From the NCBI GenBank assembly GCA_041846575.1, contig JBGZFC010000049.1, positions 1 through 64,000 of the forward strand: a DNA stretch of 64,000 bases. Direction: 5' to 3'. The notes under the pieces are model-generated. The model saw only the letters and a program-made list of their open reading frames with translations. It was not told the origin of the DNA and ran no database searches. The translations under genes were made by a program, and so were the position numbers. Source of the stretch: JBGZFC01 sp041846575. Lineage in GTDB: Bacteria > Bacteroidota > Bacteroidia > Bacteroidales > Dysgonomonadaceae. Of this stretch, positions 53,313 to 62,974 are shown in pieces. Positions within the stretch are counted from its first letter, which is position 1. Each line of letters opens with the position of its first letter.

Positions 53313-54383
53313 ATGGCGATTAATGAAAAATATATGGCTAGATGCTTGCAGTTGGCAAAAAGAGGGCTTGGGCAAACCAAGCTGAACCCGCTTGTTGGTG
53401 CAGTTATCGTGCATGAAGGTAGAATTATCGGCGAAGGGTTTCATCGAAAGTTTGGCGGAAAACATGCCGAGGTAAATGCGATAGATTCGGTAAAAGATAA
53501 GAGCCTGTTGTCAAAATCGACCATATATGTATCGTTAGAACCCTGTTCCCATTACGGGAAAACGCCTCCTTGCGCCCAACTGATTGTCAATCATAAAATT
53601 CCAAAAGTTGTAGTTGCGGTTTTAGACCCCAATCCGGTTGTTTCGGGCAGAGGTGTCGATGTTTTACGAGATAACGGTGTTGATGTTTCGTTGGGAATGT
53701 TAGAGGATGAAGCACGTGAGTTGAATCGGGTTTTCTTTGTAAATCAGATTTATAAACGACCATATATCACTCTGAAATGGGCAGAAAGCAGCGACGGATT
53801 TATCGATATTATCAGAGAGGATAACAGAATATTGCCCACGAAACTATCTAATTCTATCACACAATGCCTGTCGCACAAACTAAGAACCGAGAATTCGGGC
53901 ATAATGGTCGGCACTAACACAGCTCTGAAAGATAATCCTCAACTGACGGCAAGAAAATGGTTTGGCGATAATCCTGTAAGAGTTGTGATTGACAAAGAGA
54001 ACAAAATACCGCACAATTTTTCGATTTTTAACGACCAATCCAAAACTATTGTTTTCACGCAAAATGTATCTGAAACAAATACTTATCCGAACGATAATGT
54101 GGTTGTAAAGCAGATAGATTTTTCGGGCGATACCAATAATCAAATTTTAAGTTGTTTATACGAAGAGGACATAAATTCGGTAATAATAGAGGGAGGAGCA
54201 CAGTTGCTTACATCATTTATCGAGAAAAATATATGGGATGAGGCTTTCGTGGAAATTTCGGAAAAAAAACTTATAAAAGGCGTCAAGTCTCCCGTTATTA
54301 CAGCCGAAAAACAGAACACTAAAACCTATTCAGGTTCCGTCAGAATTCATTTAAAGAATAAAATAACTCGAAATTTTCTTTAA
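53313..54383 (+). CDS. ribD: Bifunctional riboflavin biosynthesis deaminase/reductase RibD
   Basis: 356 residues. The N-terminal cytidine-deaminase-like domain has HAEVNAI (His51, Glu53) and PCSHYGKTPPC (Cys78, Cys87) as zinc ligands. The C-terminal RibD reductase domain (about 145-350) has TLKWAESSDGFI, SGIMVGTNTALKDNPQLTAR and the late SVIIEGGAQL. It carries out two steps of riboflavin synthesis on the GTP-derived pyrimidine. The ATG at 53313 is preferred over the upstream ATG at 53259, which overlaps prmC. Confidence 0.93.
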   Translation: MAINEKYMARCLQLAKRGLGQTKLNPLVGAVIVHEGRIIGEGFHRKFGGKHAEVNAIDSVKDKSLLSKSTIYVSLEPCSHYGKTPPCAQLIVNHKIPKVVVAVLDPNPVVSGRGVDVLRDNGVDVSLGMLEDEARELNRVFFVNQIYKRPYITLKWAESSDGFIDIIREDNRILPTKLSNSITQCLSHKLRTENSGIMVGTNTALKDNPQLTARKWFGDNPVRVVIDKENKIPHNFSIFNDQSKTIVFTQNVSETNTYPNDNVVVKQIDFSGDTNNQILSCLYEEDINSVIIEGGAQLLTSFIEKNIWDEAFVEISEKKLIKGVKSPVITAEKQNTKTYSGSVRIHLKNKITRNFL

Positions 54384-54420
54384 ATACCTTTTTTAGTATG
54401 GTAATAGCCAAAAATATTTC

Positions 54421-54428
54421 TACTTTTG
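54421..54428 (+). promoter_or_regulatory. -7 box of DUF6242-like gene
   Basis: TACTTTTG, 44 bases before the ATG at 54473. Confidence 0.5.
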
Positions 54429-54472
54429 TAGAGTTTAATTAAATTGTCCAGAACAATCTTTTTTTGAAACCA

Positions 54473-55924
54473 ATGACAATAAAATATCTATTTAAAAGTC
54501 TCATTATTACAGCATTGTCTGTAGCATTATCTTCTTGTTTGGGCAAAGGCTCAGAAGAAACTGAAGTAGAATTATCGAGCGATGCACAAATTTATAGCAT
54601 ATCTTTTACTTCTAAAACCGATTCGAACAAGGTACTGCCATCCACTTCTTTCACTATAGACCAGCTTAATAAAACAATATTTAACAGAGATTCGCTGCCA
54701 TATCTTTTTCACGTTGACAGCGTGAATTTGAATATTTCCGGCGTAAGTGCAGGAGCTTTATCAAAGATTGTAATCAATCTGAAAAATCCCGACAGCACTT
54801 ACACCTGGAACATGAAAGATTCTGTATCATTTTCTCGATTAACATCCATTGAAACAACGGCTGCTGATAAAAAAACTGTTCGTTTGTATCAGTTTAAGGC
54901 AAACATACATCAGCATGACCCAAATCTTATTCAATGGTTTCTTTTAGCTCAAAACTATCATAACACGAATACGATTGACACTCAAAAAACAGTACTAATC
55001 GACAATAGATTCTTTACCTATTTTAAATCGGAAAACGTTATTCATGCAATGTCTTCGTTTGCTGATAACGGAAGAGAGTGGAACTCTGAAACCATTTCAG
55101 GATTACCTGCAAATACTCGTATAAACAGCATAATCTCGTTTCAAAACAATTCGATAAGTGCTTGTTATGCTCTCGATGAGAATAACAACCTTTATAAATC
55201 GCTCAACGGATACTTTTGGACCCAATTGGAAACTCAATATCCTCTGATTTCTATTTATGGTAAACTTCCTTCTGCTATCGGTGATTTTGCAATTCTTACG
55301 GCAATAGAGTATGAAGGTGTAAAAAGATTTGCAAAAACCTCAGATTTCTCATCTTTTGAGGTGATGAATATTATCCCTAACGGAATTCCTATGTCCGATT
55401 TTGCATCATTAAGTATTGAAAATCCACACACATATTCGGCAAAATATATTATTTTGTCAGGAGGAACAAAAGAAGATGCAACAGAGAACAATCAAATATG
55501 GCTTTTACAAGAGAACAGAAATGAAATAAAAAATGTAGTAATTCCCAACCAATCAGGTTTCGATTTTCACAACAACACTCTGTTTTGGTACGACAACACT
55601 CTGTATCTGCTACTCAGACAGCAAATAGTAGTTGAAACTGAAGATAATAACGATGAAGGAAACAATGAAGGAGGCACCGGAATAGTAAAAAGAAGAGAGG
55701 GTGAGGAAATATACGAAAATGTGCTTTACACATCACCCGATTATGGATTGAGATGGTTTAAAACCGGAGAAAATCAGGTACTCCCGGAAGAGTTTGTCGA
55801 TAGAACAAAAACCACTATAATAACGGATGATAAAAACTTTATATGGATATTCGGCGGAGTATCCGGCACGCAACAAATTTCAGAAGTGTGGCGAGGCAGG
55901 CTAAACAAATTGATAGTTAACTAA
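54473..55924 (+). CDS. Lipoprotein, DUF6242-like
   Basis: About 483 residues. Lipobox ALSSC near residue 22, then an acidic EETEVELSS stretch, an N-terminal beta domain (about 35-150) and a C-terminal propeller-like region with strand repeats such as NNLYKSLNGYFWTQL and TLFWYDNTLYLLLRQ. I believe this corresponds to the Bacteroidota DUF6242 family; the function is unknown. The TTG at 54464 is an alternative start. An acidic loop (EDNNDEGNNEGG, about 395-406) probably forms a flexible linker. Monocistronic ahead of porG, with an 84-base gap. Confidence 0.72.
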   Translation: MTIKYLFKSLIITALSVALSSCLGKGSEETEVELSSDAQIYSISFTSKTDSNKVLPSTSFTIDQLNKTIFNRDSLPYLFHVDSVNLNISGVSAGALSKIVINLKNPDSTYTWNMKDSVSFSRLTSIETTAADKKTVRLYQFKANIHQHDPNLIQWFLLAQNYHNTNTIDTQKTVLIDNRFFTYFKSENVIHAMSSFADNGREWNSETISGLPANTRINSIISFQNNSISACYALDENNNLYKSLNGYFWTQLETQYPLISIYGKLPSAIGDFAILTAIEYEGVKRFAKTSDFSSFEVMNIIPNGIPMSDFASLSIENPHTYSAKYIILSGGTKEDATENNQIWLLQENRNEIKNVVIPNQSGFDFHNNTLFWYDNTLYLLLRQQIVVETEDNNDEGNNEGGTGIVKRREGEEIYENVLYTSPDYGLRWFKTGENQVLPEEFVDRTKTTIITDDKNFIWIFGGVSGTQQISEVWRGRLNKLIVN

Positions 55925-56008
55925 CGATTTGTACTTTGCAAATAATTTAACCCATTTTTTTTCGTTAAGAAATAGATGTACATAGTTGTTTTGCAAATAT
56001 AAACAAAG

Positions 56009-56719
56009 ATGAAAAGATTAATTTCAATATTACTTATATTTTGGGGATGCTATCTGTTTATTTCACAAAAAACGATAGCTCAAGAGTATAAGTATGAGTT
56101 TGGAGCTTCTGCCGGTACAACTTTTTATATGGGCGACGCCAACAAAACCAAAATTCTTCAAAATCCCGGAGTAGCAGGAGGATTGTTTTTCAGACAAAAC
56201 ATAAATTTTCACTGGGCAATAAAGGGAAGTTTGTCAGGTGGAACTATTTCGGGGAACAGTGCCAATAGCGGGTATATATTTCCGCACGAGAAAAATGCTT
56301 CGTTTAACAGAATCTTAGTCGATTTGGGTGGACAGATAGAATTTAACTTCTTCCCCTATAGCGATATGTACACTTATATGAACACTAAACGCTACACTCC
56401 TTATATATTTACCGGAGCAGGGGCAACATTCGCTACGGGCAACAAATTGTTTTTCAACGGTTATGTCCCTATTGGTTTGGGATTTAAGTATAAATTGAAA
56501 AATAGGCTAAACATAGGAGCGGAGTTTTCGCTTAAAAAACTTTTCGGCGATGATCTCGATGCACCCGAAAAAGATGCTGAGTGGAGTTTAGACGCACCTT
56601 ACGGAATTAAGAGCAGTTTCTTGAAAAATCAAGACTGGTACTCAATAACTATGATTTTTATAACATGGGATTTCGGCTTGAGGCAAGACCCGTGTTGCGG
56701 ACAACGCGATAAAAAATAA
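56009..56719 (+). CDS. porG: Outer-membrane protein PorG-like (DUF6089)
   Basis: 236 residues: signal peptide (about 1-24, TIAQ), then an eight-strand-like outer-membrane barrel with the family segments YKYEFGASAGTTFYMGDANK near the start and WYSITMIFITWDFG near the end. In T9SS organisms this family includes PorG. It opens a string of envelope genes (uppS, bamA, skp, skp) with short gaps; the 6-base gap to uppS suggests co-transcription. Confidence 0.78.
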   Translation: MKRLISILLIFWGCYLFISQKTIAQEYKYEFGASAGTTFYMGDANKTKILQNPGVAGGLFFRQNINFHWAIKGSLSGGTISGNSANSGYIFPHEKNASFNRILVDLGGQIEFNFFPYSDMYTYMNTKRYTPYIFTGAGATFATGNKLFFNGYVPIGLGFKYKLKNRLNIGAEFSLKKLFGDDLDAPEKDAEWSLDAPYGIKSSFLKNQDWYSITMIFITWDFGLRQDPCCGQRDKK

Positions 56720-56724
56720 AAACT

Positions 56725-57474
56725 ATGCTTTCGTTAAAAGACTTAAAAAACAGACATATACCCGAGCATATTGCAATCATAATGGATGGCAATGGCAGAT
56801 GGGCAAAGAGCAGAAATTTAGAGCGGGCAGAAGGACATCGTGAAGGTGTTACAGCTGTTCGTAAAACTGTGGAAGCAGCAGACGAAGCAGGTGTAAAATA
56901 TTTAACTCTGTATGCATTTTCTACCGAAAATTGGAATAGACCAAATGAAGAGGTAGAGGCTTTGATGGAGCTGATGGTTTATGCAATAACAAGAGAGATT
57001 GAGAGTCTTAAGAAAAATGGAGTGAGATTGACTGTTATTGGTGATATAGACAGACTTCCTTCAAAAACAAGAAGTGTTTTGATTAATTGCATAGAAGAGA
57101 CATCAAACGGAAAAGGGCTGAATATGGTGCTCGCATTGAGCTACTCTTCTCGTTGGGAAATTACCGACGCGCTAAAGAGAATGAGTTTAGATGTGAAAAC
57201 CGGCTTTTTGAAAGAAAATGAAATTACTGAAGAGAAAATTTCTGAATATCTGACAACAAAATCGATGCCCGACCCTGACTTGCTGATACGAACAGGCGGT
57301 GAACTTAGAATAAGCAATTTCATGCTCTGGCAATTGGCATATACAGAACTATATTTTACAGACACTTATTGGCCCGATTTCGGACAAGAAGAGCTGTTTA
57401 AAGCAATATTAGAATATAACAATCGAGAAAGGAGATTTGGAAAAATCAGCGAACAACTAAACTCTGAAGAATAA
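56725..57474 (+). CDS. uppS: Isoprenyl (undecaprenyl diphosphate) synthase
   Basis: cis-Prenyltransferase that makes the C55 lipid carrier for peptidoglycan and polysaccharides. 249 residues with IAIIMDGNGRWAKSR (near residue 17-31), HREGV, LTLYAFSTENWNRP and the late DLLIRTGGELRISNFMLWQ motif. All are catalytic hallmarks. It lies between porG and bamA. Confidence 0.96.
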   Translation: MLSLKDLKNRHIPEHIAIIMDGNGRWAKSRNLERAEGHREGVTAVRKTVEAADEAGVKYLTLYAFSTENWNRPNEEVEALMELMVYAITREIESLKKNGVRLTVIGDIDRLPSKTRSVLINCIEETSNGKGLNMVLALSYSSRWEITDALKRMSLDVKTGFLKENEITEEKISEYLTTKSMPDPDLLIRTGGELRISNFMLWQLAYTELYFTDTYWPDFGQEELFKAILEYNNRERRFGKISEQLNSEE

Positions 57475-57528
57475 TTAACTCAATAAACGTTTCAAAAAAA
57501 ATTTATATAGAAACGACAAAATACAACT

Positions 57529-60228
57529 ATGTTGAAGAAAAATTTCTTTTGGCTAACAATACTATTTACAATAGGATTCCACTCAATTACCTTTGGGCAA
57601 AACGCTGTGCTTAACACCGTTATGGCTCATGTTGCAGATACAGTAAAAACAGCATCTACATCACATTCCGCAACAAGCGAAATAAATCCTGTAGTAAACT
57701 ACAGTATCGCACCGCGTAAATTTATCATTGCAGATATCGATGTTACGGGAATTGAAGGAACGATGTACGAAACACAGGAGTTTGTCTTAGTTGGTTTCTC
57801 CGGATTGGCTAAGGGACAAGAGATTCAAATACCGGGAGAAGATATTTCAAATGTCATAAAAAGATTCTGGAAACAGGGACTTTTTTCCGATGCTAAAATA
57901 TTTCAAACTAAGATTGAAGGAGATAGCGTTTGGTTAGAAATAAGACTTACCGACCGTCCCCGTGTATCGGATATTCGTTTTAGAGGATTAAAAAAAGGAG
58001 AGCAAGAGGATATCGAAGCCAAAATTAGTGTAGTAAAAGGAAATCAAATTACGCCAAACCAAATAAAAACTGCAGAAACAATAATTAAAAATTATTTCAA
58101 GGAAAAAGGTTTTGGAGAAGCTGTAGTTTCCATTAATCAACGTCCGGATATTAGTGCAAAAAACCAAATTTTATTAGAAATCAATGTTGATAAAAAAGGA
58201 AAAATCAAAGTTAATAAGATAAATATCACAGGAAACGAATCGCTCAGTGATAGAAAGTTGAAGTGGACGATGAAGAAAACCAACGAAAAGGGCAATCTGT
58301 TGCATCTGTTCAGGTCTAAAAAGTTTGTTGACGATTTGTATGCCGAAGACAAAAAAAACATTATTAACAAATACCATGAGTATGGTTATAGAGATGCGGA
58401 GATTATTCAGGATACGGTTTATAAACATGACGAAAAAAGTGTAAATATCAATATAAAAATCGAAGAGGGAGCACTTTATCATATTCGTTCTATAAATTGG
58501 GTGGGAAATACTCAGTATAACTCATACGATCTTAATAGAATTTTGAATATGAAAAATGGGGATATTTATAATCAGAAAAAACTTAACGAAAGATTGTTAA
58601 CCGACGAAGATGCGGTAGTTAATCTATATCAGAATAGAGGTTATCTTTTCTCTCGTATAGACCCTATTGAGATTAATATTGAAAACGACTCGGTTGACTT
58701 AGAACTTCGTGTTATAGAAGGAACAAAGGCTACTATAAAAAATGTAACTATTCAAGGAAACGACAGACTTTATGAAAACGTTATCCGCAGAGAGTTGCGT
58801 ACAAAACCGGGAGCTGTATATAGCAAGGAAGATATAATTCGTTCAATCAGAGAGATTGCACAAACAGGACACTTCGATCCGGAAAACTTACAACCCGATA
58901 TTATTCCAAATCCTGAAGATGGAACGGTAAGTATAGGTTATCCGCTTACATCGAAAGGAAACGACCAGATAGAATTTTCTGCCGGATGGGGACCTACCGG
59001 ATTAGTCGGAAAATTGAGTTTGAAACTCAACAACTTCTCTTTAAAGAATATGTTTAATCCATCATCTTATAAAGGAATAATACCACAGGGAGAAGGACAG
59101 ACCCTTATCTTGAGTGCACAAACAAACGGAAGATATTATCAATCGTATCAATTCTCTTTTATCGAACCTTGGTTTGGAGGAAAAAGACCTAATAACTTTT
59201 CGTTAAATGGCTACTACTCAAGATTTACAGGATTAAGAAATGACCTGTTTCAACAAAATATGTACTACGATCCATATATGTATGGCGGCGGCATGTACAG
59301 CCCATATAATTATATGTATAATAACCAGATGTATGAACAAGCAATGATTAATTCGTTAGACCCGAGTCAGGTTTTTGAAATGATAGGTACTTCTATCGGT
59401 TATGGTAAACGTTTAAATTGGCCCGACGACTACTTCTATGTGCAAGCCGAATTGGGTTATCAAAGATATAACTTGAAAAACTGGAGTAGAAGTTGGAATA
59501 ATTTTCCATTTACTACCGGAGCCAGCAATAGTGTATCTATAAACCTTACATTTGCACGAAACTCTACAGATAGTCCAATATATACACGTACAGGATCGCA
59601 GTTTTCTTTAAGTTTGAATGTTACCCCACCATATTCTCTTTTTGACAACATAGATTATGCAGCAATGGAAAACAGTAACCCGGACAAATATAAATGGAAC
59701 GAATATCACAAATGGAAATTCAAAGCAAGAACATACACATCGCTCACTTCAATGTCGATAACAAGAACTCCGGTTATAGCTACAAGAGTTGAATTCGGAT
59801 TTTTAGGACATTACAATCGCAATAAGTTAACTCCGTTTGAAACATTCGAGGTGGGTGGAGACGGAATGTCAGGATACTCCACTTCTTTTGCAACCGAGCA
59901 AGTGGCATTGAGAGGATACGAAAACCAATCTATCGGTGTTCAGGCAAGAGCCTATACGAGATTAGGCTTAGAACTACGTTATCCGATAATTTTGAACCCC
60001 AATACAACCGCTTATGTTCTCACATTTGTTGAAGCCGGCAATGCTTGGCGTAGGATAAATCAGTTCAACCCCTTCGACTTGAAACGTTCTGCCGGAGTAG
60101 GTGCACGTATATTCCTGCCTATGGTCGGTCTGATGGGTGTTGACTGGGCATACGGATTTGATCCGATACTCGGTGGCAGAAAAAACTCGGGAGGTAGGTT
60201 TTCTTTCGTTCTCGGGCAGGAATTTTAA
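57529..60228 (+). CDS. bamA: Outer-membrane assembly factor BamA
   Basis: Core of the Bam complex, which inserts beta-barrel proteins into the outer membrane. 899 residues: signal peptide, about five POTRA domains (65-490, for example VNKINITGNESLSDRKLKW and IKNVTIQGNDRLYENVIRRELRT) and a 16-strand barrel from about 495 ending in Phe (VLGQEF), as required for barrel signals. A Tyr/Met/Gly-rich loop (MYYDPYMYGGGMYSPYNYMY, about 582-602) is an unusual extracellular or surface-exposed insert. It is followed by two Skp genes. Confidence 0.95.
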   Translation: MLKKNFFWLTILFTIGFHSITFGQNAVLNTVMAHVADTVKTASTSHSATSEINPVVNYSIAPRKFIIADIDVTGIEGTMYETQEFVLVGFSGLAKGQEIQIPGEDISNVIKRFWKQGLFSDAKIFQTKIEGDSVWLEIRLTDRPRVSDIRFRGLKKGEQEDIEAKISVVKGNQITPNQIKTAETIIKNYFKEKGFGEAVVSINQRPDISAKNQILLEINVDKKGKIKVNKINITGNESLSDRKLKWTMKKTNEKGNLLHLFRSKKFVDDLYAEDKKNIINKYHEYGYRDAEIIQDTVYKHDEKSVNINIKIEEGALYHIRSINWVGNTQYNSYDLNRILNMKNGDIYNQKKLNERLLTDEDAVVNLYQNRGYLFSRIDPIEINIENDSVDLELRVIEGTKATIKNVTIQGNDRLYENVIRRELRTKPGAVYSKEDIIRSIREIAQTGHFDPENLQPDIIPNPEDGTVSIGYPLTSKGNDQIEFSAGWGPTGLVGKLSLKLNNFSLKNMFNPSSYKGIIPQGEGQTLILSAQTNGRYYQSYQFSFIEPWFGGKRPNNFSLNGYYSRFTGLRNDLFQQNMYYDPYMYGGGMYSPYNYMYNNQMYEQAMINSLDPSQVFEMIGTSIGYGKRLNWPDDYFYVQAELGYQRYNLKNWSRSWNNFPFTTGASNSVSINLTFARNSTDSPIYTRTGSQFSLSLNVTPPYSLFDNIDYAAMENSNPDKYKWNEYHKWKFKARTYTSLTSMSITRTPVIATRVEFGFLGHYNRNKLTPFETFEVGGDGMSGYSTSFATEQVALRGYENQSIGVQARAYTRLGLELRYPIILNPNTTAYVLTFVEAGNAWRRINQFNPFDLKRSAGVGARIFLPMVGLMGVDWAYGFDPILGGRKNSGGRFSFVLGQEF

Positions 60229-60362
60229 AACAACAACTATTTGACAATATTTAACCGGCAAAATATAAACATATTGACAACTTCAGCATCTTTTATTTTG
60301 TATAGGTTCAAAATAACTTAATATAAAAATCAAATTAGTATAAACATTAATAATTTTATAAA

Positions 60363-60875
60363 ATGAAAAAGAGAATATCGCTAATCGGATTCTTTCTGAT
60401 AATGTTCGTCTCCGGAACTTTTGCACAAAAGTATGCACTTATTGATATGGAGTTTATACTCGGTAAAATACCTTCTTACGAAAACGGAAATCGTCAACTT
60501 GAAAATGTATCTAAACAGTGGCAAGCCGAAATAGATAAAAAGGCTAACGAGGTGGAAGCTATGTATAAAAAATATCAGGCAGACCTTGTTTTCCTGGCAG
60601 GAGAAGCTAAAACCGCGAGAGAAAACGAGATTGTAGCTAAAGAGAATGAAATATCTACACTGAGAAACAAATATTTTGGTCCCGAAGGCGAACTTTTTAA
60701 AAGACGACAAGCCTTTATGAAGCCTATTCAAGACGATATTTACAATGCCGTAAAAGAGATTGCAACAGCCAACGGCTATCAGGTAGTAGTAGATAGAGCA
60801 TCGGCAACGTCTATTATTTTTGCATCTCCAAGCATAGATATAAGCAATCAGGTTCTGTCAAAATTAGGATATTAA
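60363..60875 (+). CDS. Skp/OmpH periplasmic chaperone, first copy
   Basis: 170 residues: signal peptide (TFAQ), a small beta body (YALIDMEFILGKIPSYENGN) and a long helical hairpin (about 45-115) that forms the tentacle arms of the Skp trimer. It carries unfolded outer-membrane proteins to BamA. It follows bamA by 134 bases. Confidence 0.92.
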   Translation: MKKRISLIGFFLIMFVSGTFAQKYALIDMEFILGKIPSYENGNRQLENVSKQWQAEIDKKANEVEAMYKKYQADLVFLAGEAKTARENEIVAKENEISTLRNKYFGPEGELFKRRQAFMKPIQDDIYNAVKEIATANGYQVVVDRASATSIIFASPSIDISNQVLSKLGY

Positions 60876-60888
60876 GCGAAAAAAGTAT

Positions 60889-60896
60889 TAACTTTG
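60889..60896 (+). promoter_or_regulatory. -7 box of second skp gene
   Basis: TAACTTTG, 49 bases before the start at 60946, so the second skp gene may also be transcribed independently. Confidence 0.45.
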
Positions 60897-60945
60897 TAGC
60901 CTATTTAAAAGAGAATCAAACAAAATTAAATTTTATAATATTGAT

Positions 60946-61449
60946 ATGACAAAAAAATTAATCACACTACTTTTTGTGTTAGCACCGCTTTTTGTTTTTG
61001 CACAAGACAAAATCGCATTTATTAATTCTCAAGAGGTTTTCAATGCTATGCCTGAGTTGGCAGATATAGAGTCGCAATTGACTAAAAAACAAGAACAGAT
61101 AACAAAAGACGGACAAGCTATTGTTGATGAATTCAATAAAAAAGCCGAAGAATTTCAAAAAAATGCAGCTACATTAAGCGAAACAGCCAAAGCTGACCAA
61201 CAAAAACAGTTAGACCAATTGAATGAAAGATATCAACTTTTTGTTCAAAACAGTCAAAAAGAGTCACAAGAACTTCAACAAAAACTGTTGGCTCCCGTTT
61301 ATCAAAAAATAAATGATGCTATAAAAGCAGTTGGTGAAGAAAAAGGATTTACCTATATTTTTGACCTTGCTGCCGGTACTATTTTGTATCACAGCACTAC
61401 GGCAACAGATGCTACTGCTTTTGTAAAAGCTAAATTAGGCATTAAATAA
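60946..61449 (+). CDS. Skp/OmpH periplasmic chaperone, second copy
   Basis: 167 residues: signal peptide (VFAQ), DKIAFINSQEVFNAMPE body, a Gln/Lys-rich coiled hairpin (about 45-115), and IFDLAAGTILYHS at the C-terminal body. A tandem paralogue of the gene at 60363, with distinct sequence. Two neighbouring skp copies after bamA are common in Bacteroidota. Confidence 0.93.
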   Translation: MTKKLITLLFVLAPLFVFAQDKIAFINSQEVFNAMPELADIESQLTKKQEQITKDGQAIVDEFNKKAEEFQKNAATLSETAKADQQKQLDQLNERYQLFVQNSQKESQELQQKLLAPVYQKINDAIKAVGEEKGFTYIFDLAAGTILYHSTTATDATAFVKAKLGIK

Positions 61450-61490
61450 GTAAATAAGATAGTAAGGATTACTTTCGGAATATAAAAGAA

Positions 61491-61532
61491 ATCAGTTTGA
61501 TATGGCGCAATAGCCTGTCAAACTGATTTTTT
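61491..61532 (+). terminator. Terminator of the porG-uppS-bamA-skp block
   Basis: ATCAGTTTGA and TCAAACTGAT form a 10-base-pair stem (17-base loop) and end in six T residues, 42 bases after the second skp stop. Confidence 0.8.
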
Positions 61533-61568
61533 CGTAATAACCATACTTTGTTGCTTTAATTATAATAG

Positions 61569-61706
61569 ATTATTGCTGTCCGATTAATATTTTCATCTTA
61601 ATCTGAATGATTTATAGAAAACGATTTTCGTAATCATTCCTGATAAATGGCTTGGAAACTTCACCTATTCAGGCAATACAATATTATTTTATCAAACAGC
61701 AATAAT
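61569..61706. repeat. Element family A, complete MITE-like copy
   Basis: Left end ATTATTGCTGTCCGATTAAT and right end (reverse complement) ATTATTGCTGTTTGATAAAA are inverted repeats flanking about 138 bases without an open reading frame. This is the clearest copy; copies or fragments lie at 23477, 31630, 36031, 48341 and near 25060. The rest of 61533-61891 has no gene. Confidence 0.7.
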
Positions 61707-61819
61707 AATAAATAACTATTTTGGATTATTTTTTACTTAATAAACTCAAAAAACAAGAATATTACACCCTTTTTTGAACTAATTCGTAATATAAATGTTT
61801 TAAAGCTGCACATTTTTTG

Positions 61820-61827
61820 TATTTTTG
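61820..61827 (+). promoter_or_regulatory. -7 box of fabI promoter
   Basis: TATTTTTG lies 65 bases before the start at 61892. It overlaps the upstream in-frame ATG at 61817, which is therefore not the start. Confidence 0.5.
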
Positions 61828-61891
61828 TGCAGTTTCTCAATATAAGGACTCTTTTCATAGATTTCTTGTGGAACATCAAAAAGTAATAAAT

Positions 61892-62749
61892 ATGAATCAC
61901 AACTTATTAAAAGGTAAACGAGGCATTATTTTTGGAGCGCTTAACGAACAATCAATTGCCTGGAAAGTGGCTGAACGTGCCGTTGAAGAAGGAGCCGTAA
62001 TAACATTATCAAACACGCCTGTGGCAGTGCGAATGGGTGATACAAATAAACTGGGAGAAAAACTCAATGCCGAAATTCTTCCTGCCGATGCTACTAATGT
62101 GGACGATTTGGATATGGTTTTTGCCAAATCGATGGAGATTTTAGGCGGAAAAATCGATTTCGTACTACACTCTATCGGTATGTCGCCAAACGTGCGAAAG
62201 AAACGCACTTACGATGATTTGGATTATGATATGCTACTAAAAACATTAGATATATCAGCAATATCATTTCATAAAATGTTGCAAGTTGCAAGAAAACTCG
62301 ATGCAATTGAGCGTAACGGTTCTATTCTTGCACTTACATACGTAGCTGCACAACGTGTATTTTACGGATACAACGATATGGCAGACGCAAAAGCGTTGCT
62401 CGAATCGATTACCCGCAGTTTCGGTTATATATATGGTCGCGAAAAAGGAGTCAGAGTAAACACTATCTCGCAATCGCCTACTATGACTACCGCCGGAAGC
62501 GGAGTAAAAGGCATGGAAGATTTGATGGATTTTGCAGAACGCATGTCGCCAATCGGCAATGCAAGTGCAGATGATTGTGCAGATTACTGCATTGTTATGT
62601 TTTCTGATCTTACTCGTAAAGTTACCATGCAAAACCTTTACAACGATGGAGGTTTCTCTTCAATGGGTATGAGCCTTCGTGCAATGAAGCAATACAGCAA
62701 CGGATTAGACGAATTCAGAGATGAAGGAGGAAATATTATCTACGGATAA
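61892..62749 (+). CDS. fabI: Enoyl-[acyl-carrier-protein] reductase (FabI)
   Basis: Completes each cycle of fatty-acid elongation. 285 residues of a short-chain dehydrogenase fold: KGKRGIIFGALNEQSIAWKVAERA at the start binds NADH, SIGMSPNVRKKRTYDDLDYD is in the middle, and the catalytic Tyr/Lys pair is Y-x6-K in YNDMADAK. The long Bacteroidota form of the family is recognisable. Start selected at NHNLLKGKRG, after the -7 box; the longer frame includes promoter DNA. Confidence 0.95.
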   Translation: MNHNLLKGKRGIIFGALNEQSIAWKVAERAVEEGAVITLSNTPVAVRMGDTNKLGEKLNAEILPADATNVDDLDMVFAKSMEILGGKIDFVLHSIGMSPNVRKKRTYDDLDYDMLLKTLDISAISFHKMLQVARKLDAIERNGSILALTYVAAQRVFYGYNDMADAKALLESITRSFGYIYGREKGVRVNTISQSPTMTTAGSGVKGMEDLMDFAERMSPIGNASADDCADYCIVMFSDLTRKVTMQNLYNDGGFSSMGMSLRAMKQYSNGLDEFRDEGGNIIYG

Positions 62750-62787
62750 GTTTTAAATAAATACTTTTTTGGATTTTTCTCTTTAAA

Positions 62788-62822
62788 GCGGTGGTTTTAG
62801 TTTTAAAATCACCGTTTTTTAA
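62788..62822 (+). terminator. Terminator of fabI
   Basis: CGGTG..TTTTA and TAAAA.CACCG arms, followed by six or more T residues, 39 bases after the fabI stop codon. Confidence 0.75.
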
Positions 62823-62826
62823 TAAA

Positions 62827-62974
62827 CCCAAATTACGCAGTAGGCTTTTAAGCAACAGACAATAAACTATAATTCAATGAGATAGATTTTGCAAAGTTTT
62901 TTTGACAAACTTCATTAATTTACAATATATCAACAATTTAAACAAGAGGCATCTTTTCTACTGCGTAATCTGGG
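62827..62974. repeat. Family D MITE-like element
   Basis: The ends CCCAAATTACGCAGTAG (62827-62843) and, in reverse complement, CCCAGATTACGCAGTAG (62958-62974) are 17-base inverted repeats with one mismatch. The interior is AT-rich with no gene. Right after it, 62975-63172 has ACATTGGCA/TTAGCACATTG-type short units but nothing else. Confidence 0.7.
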
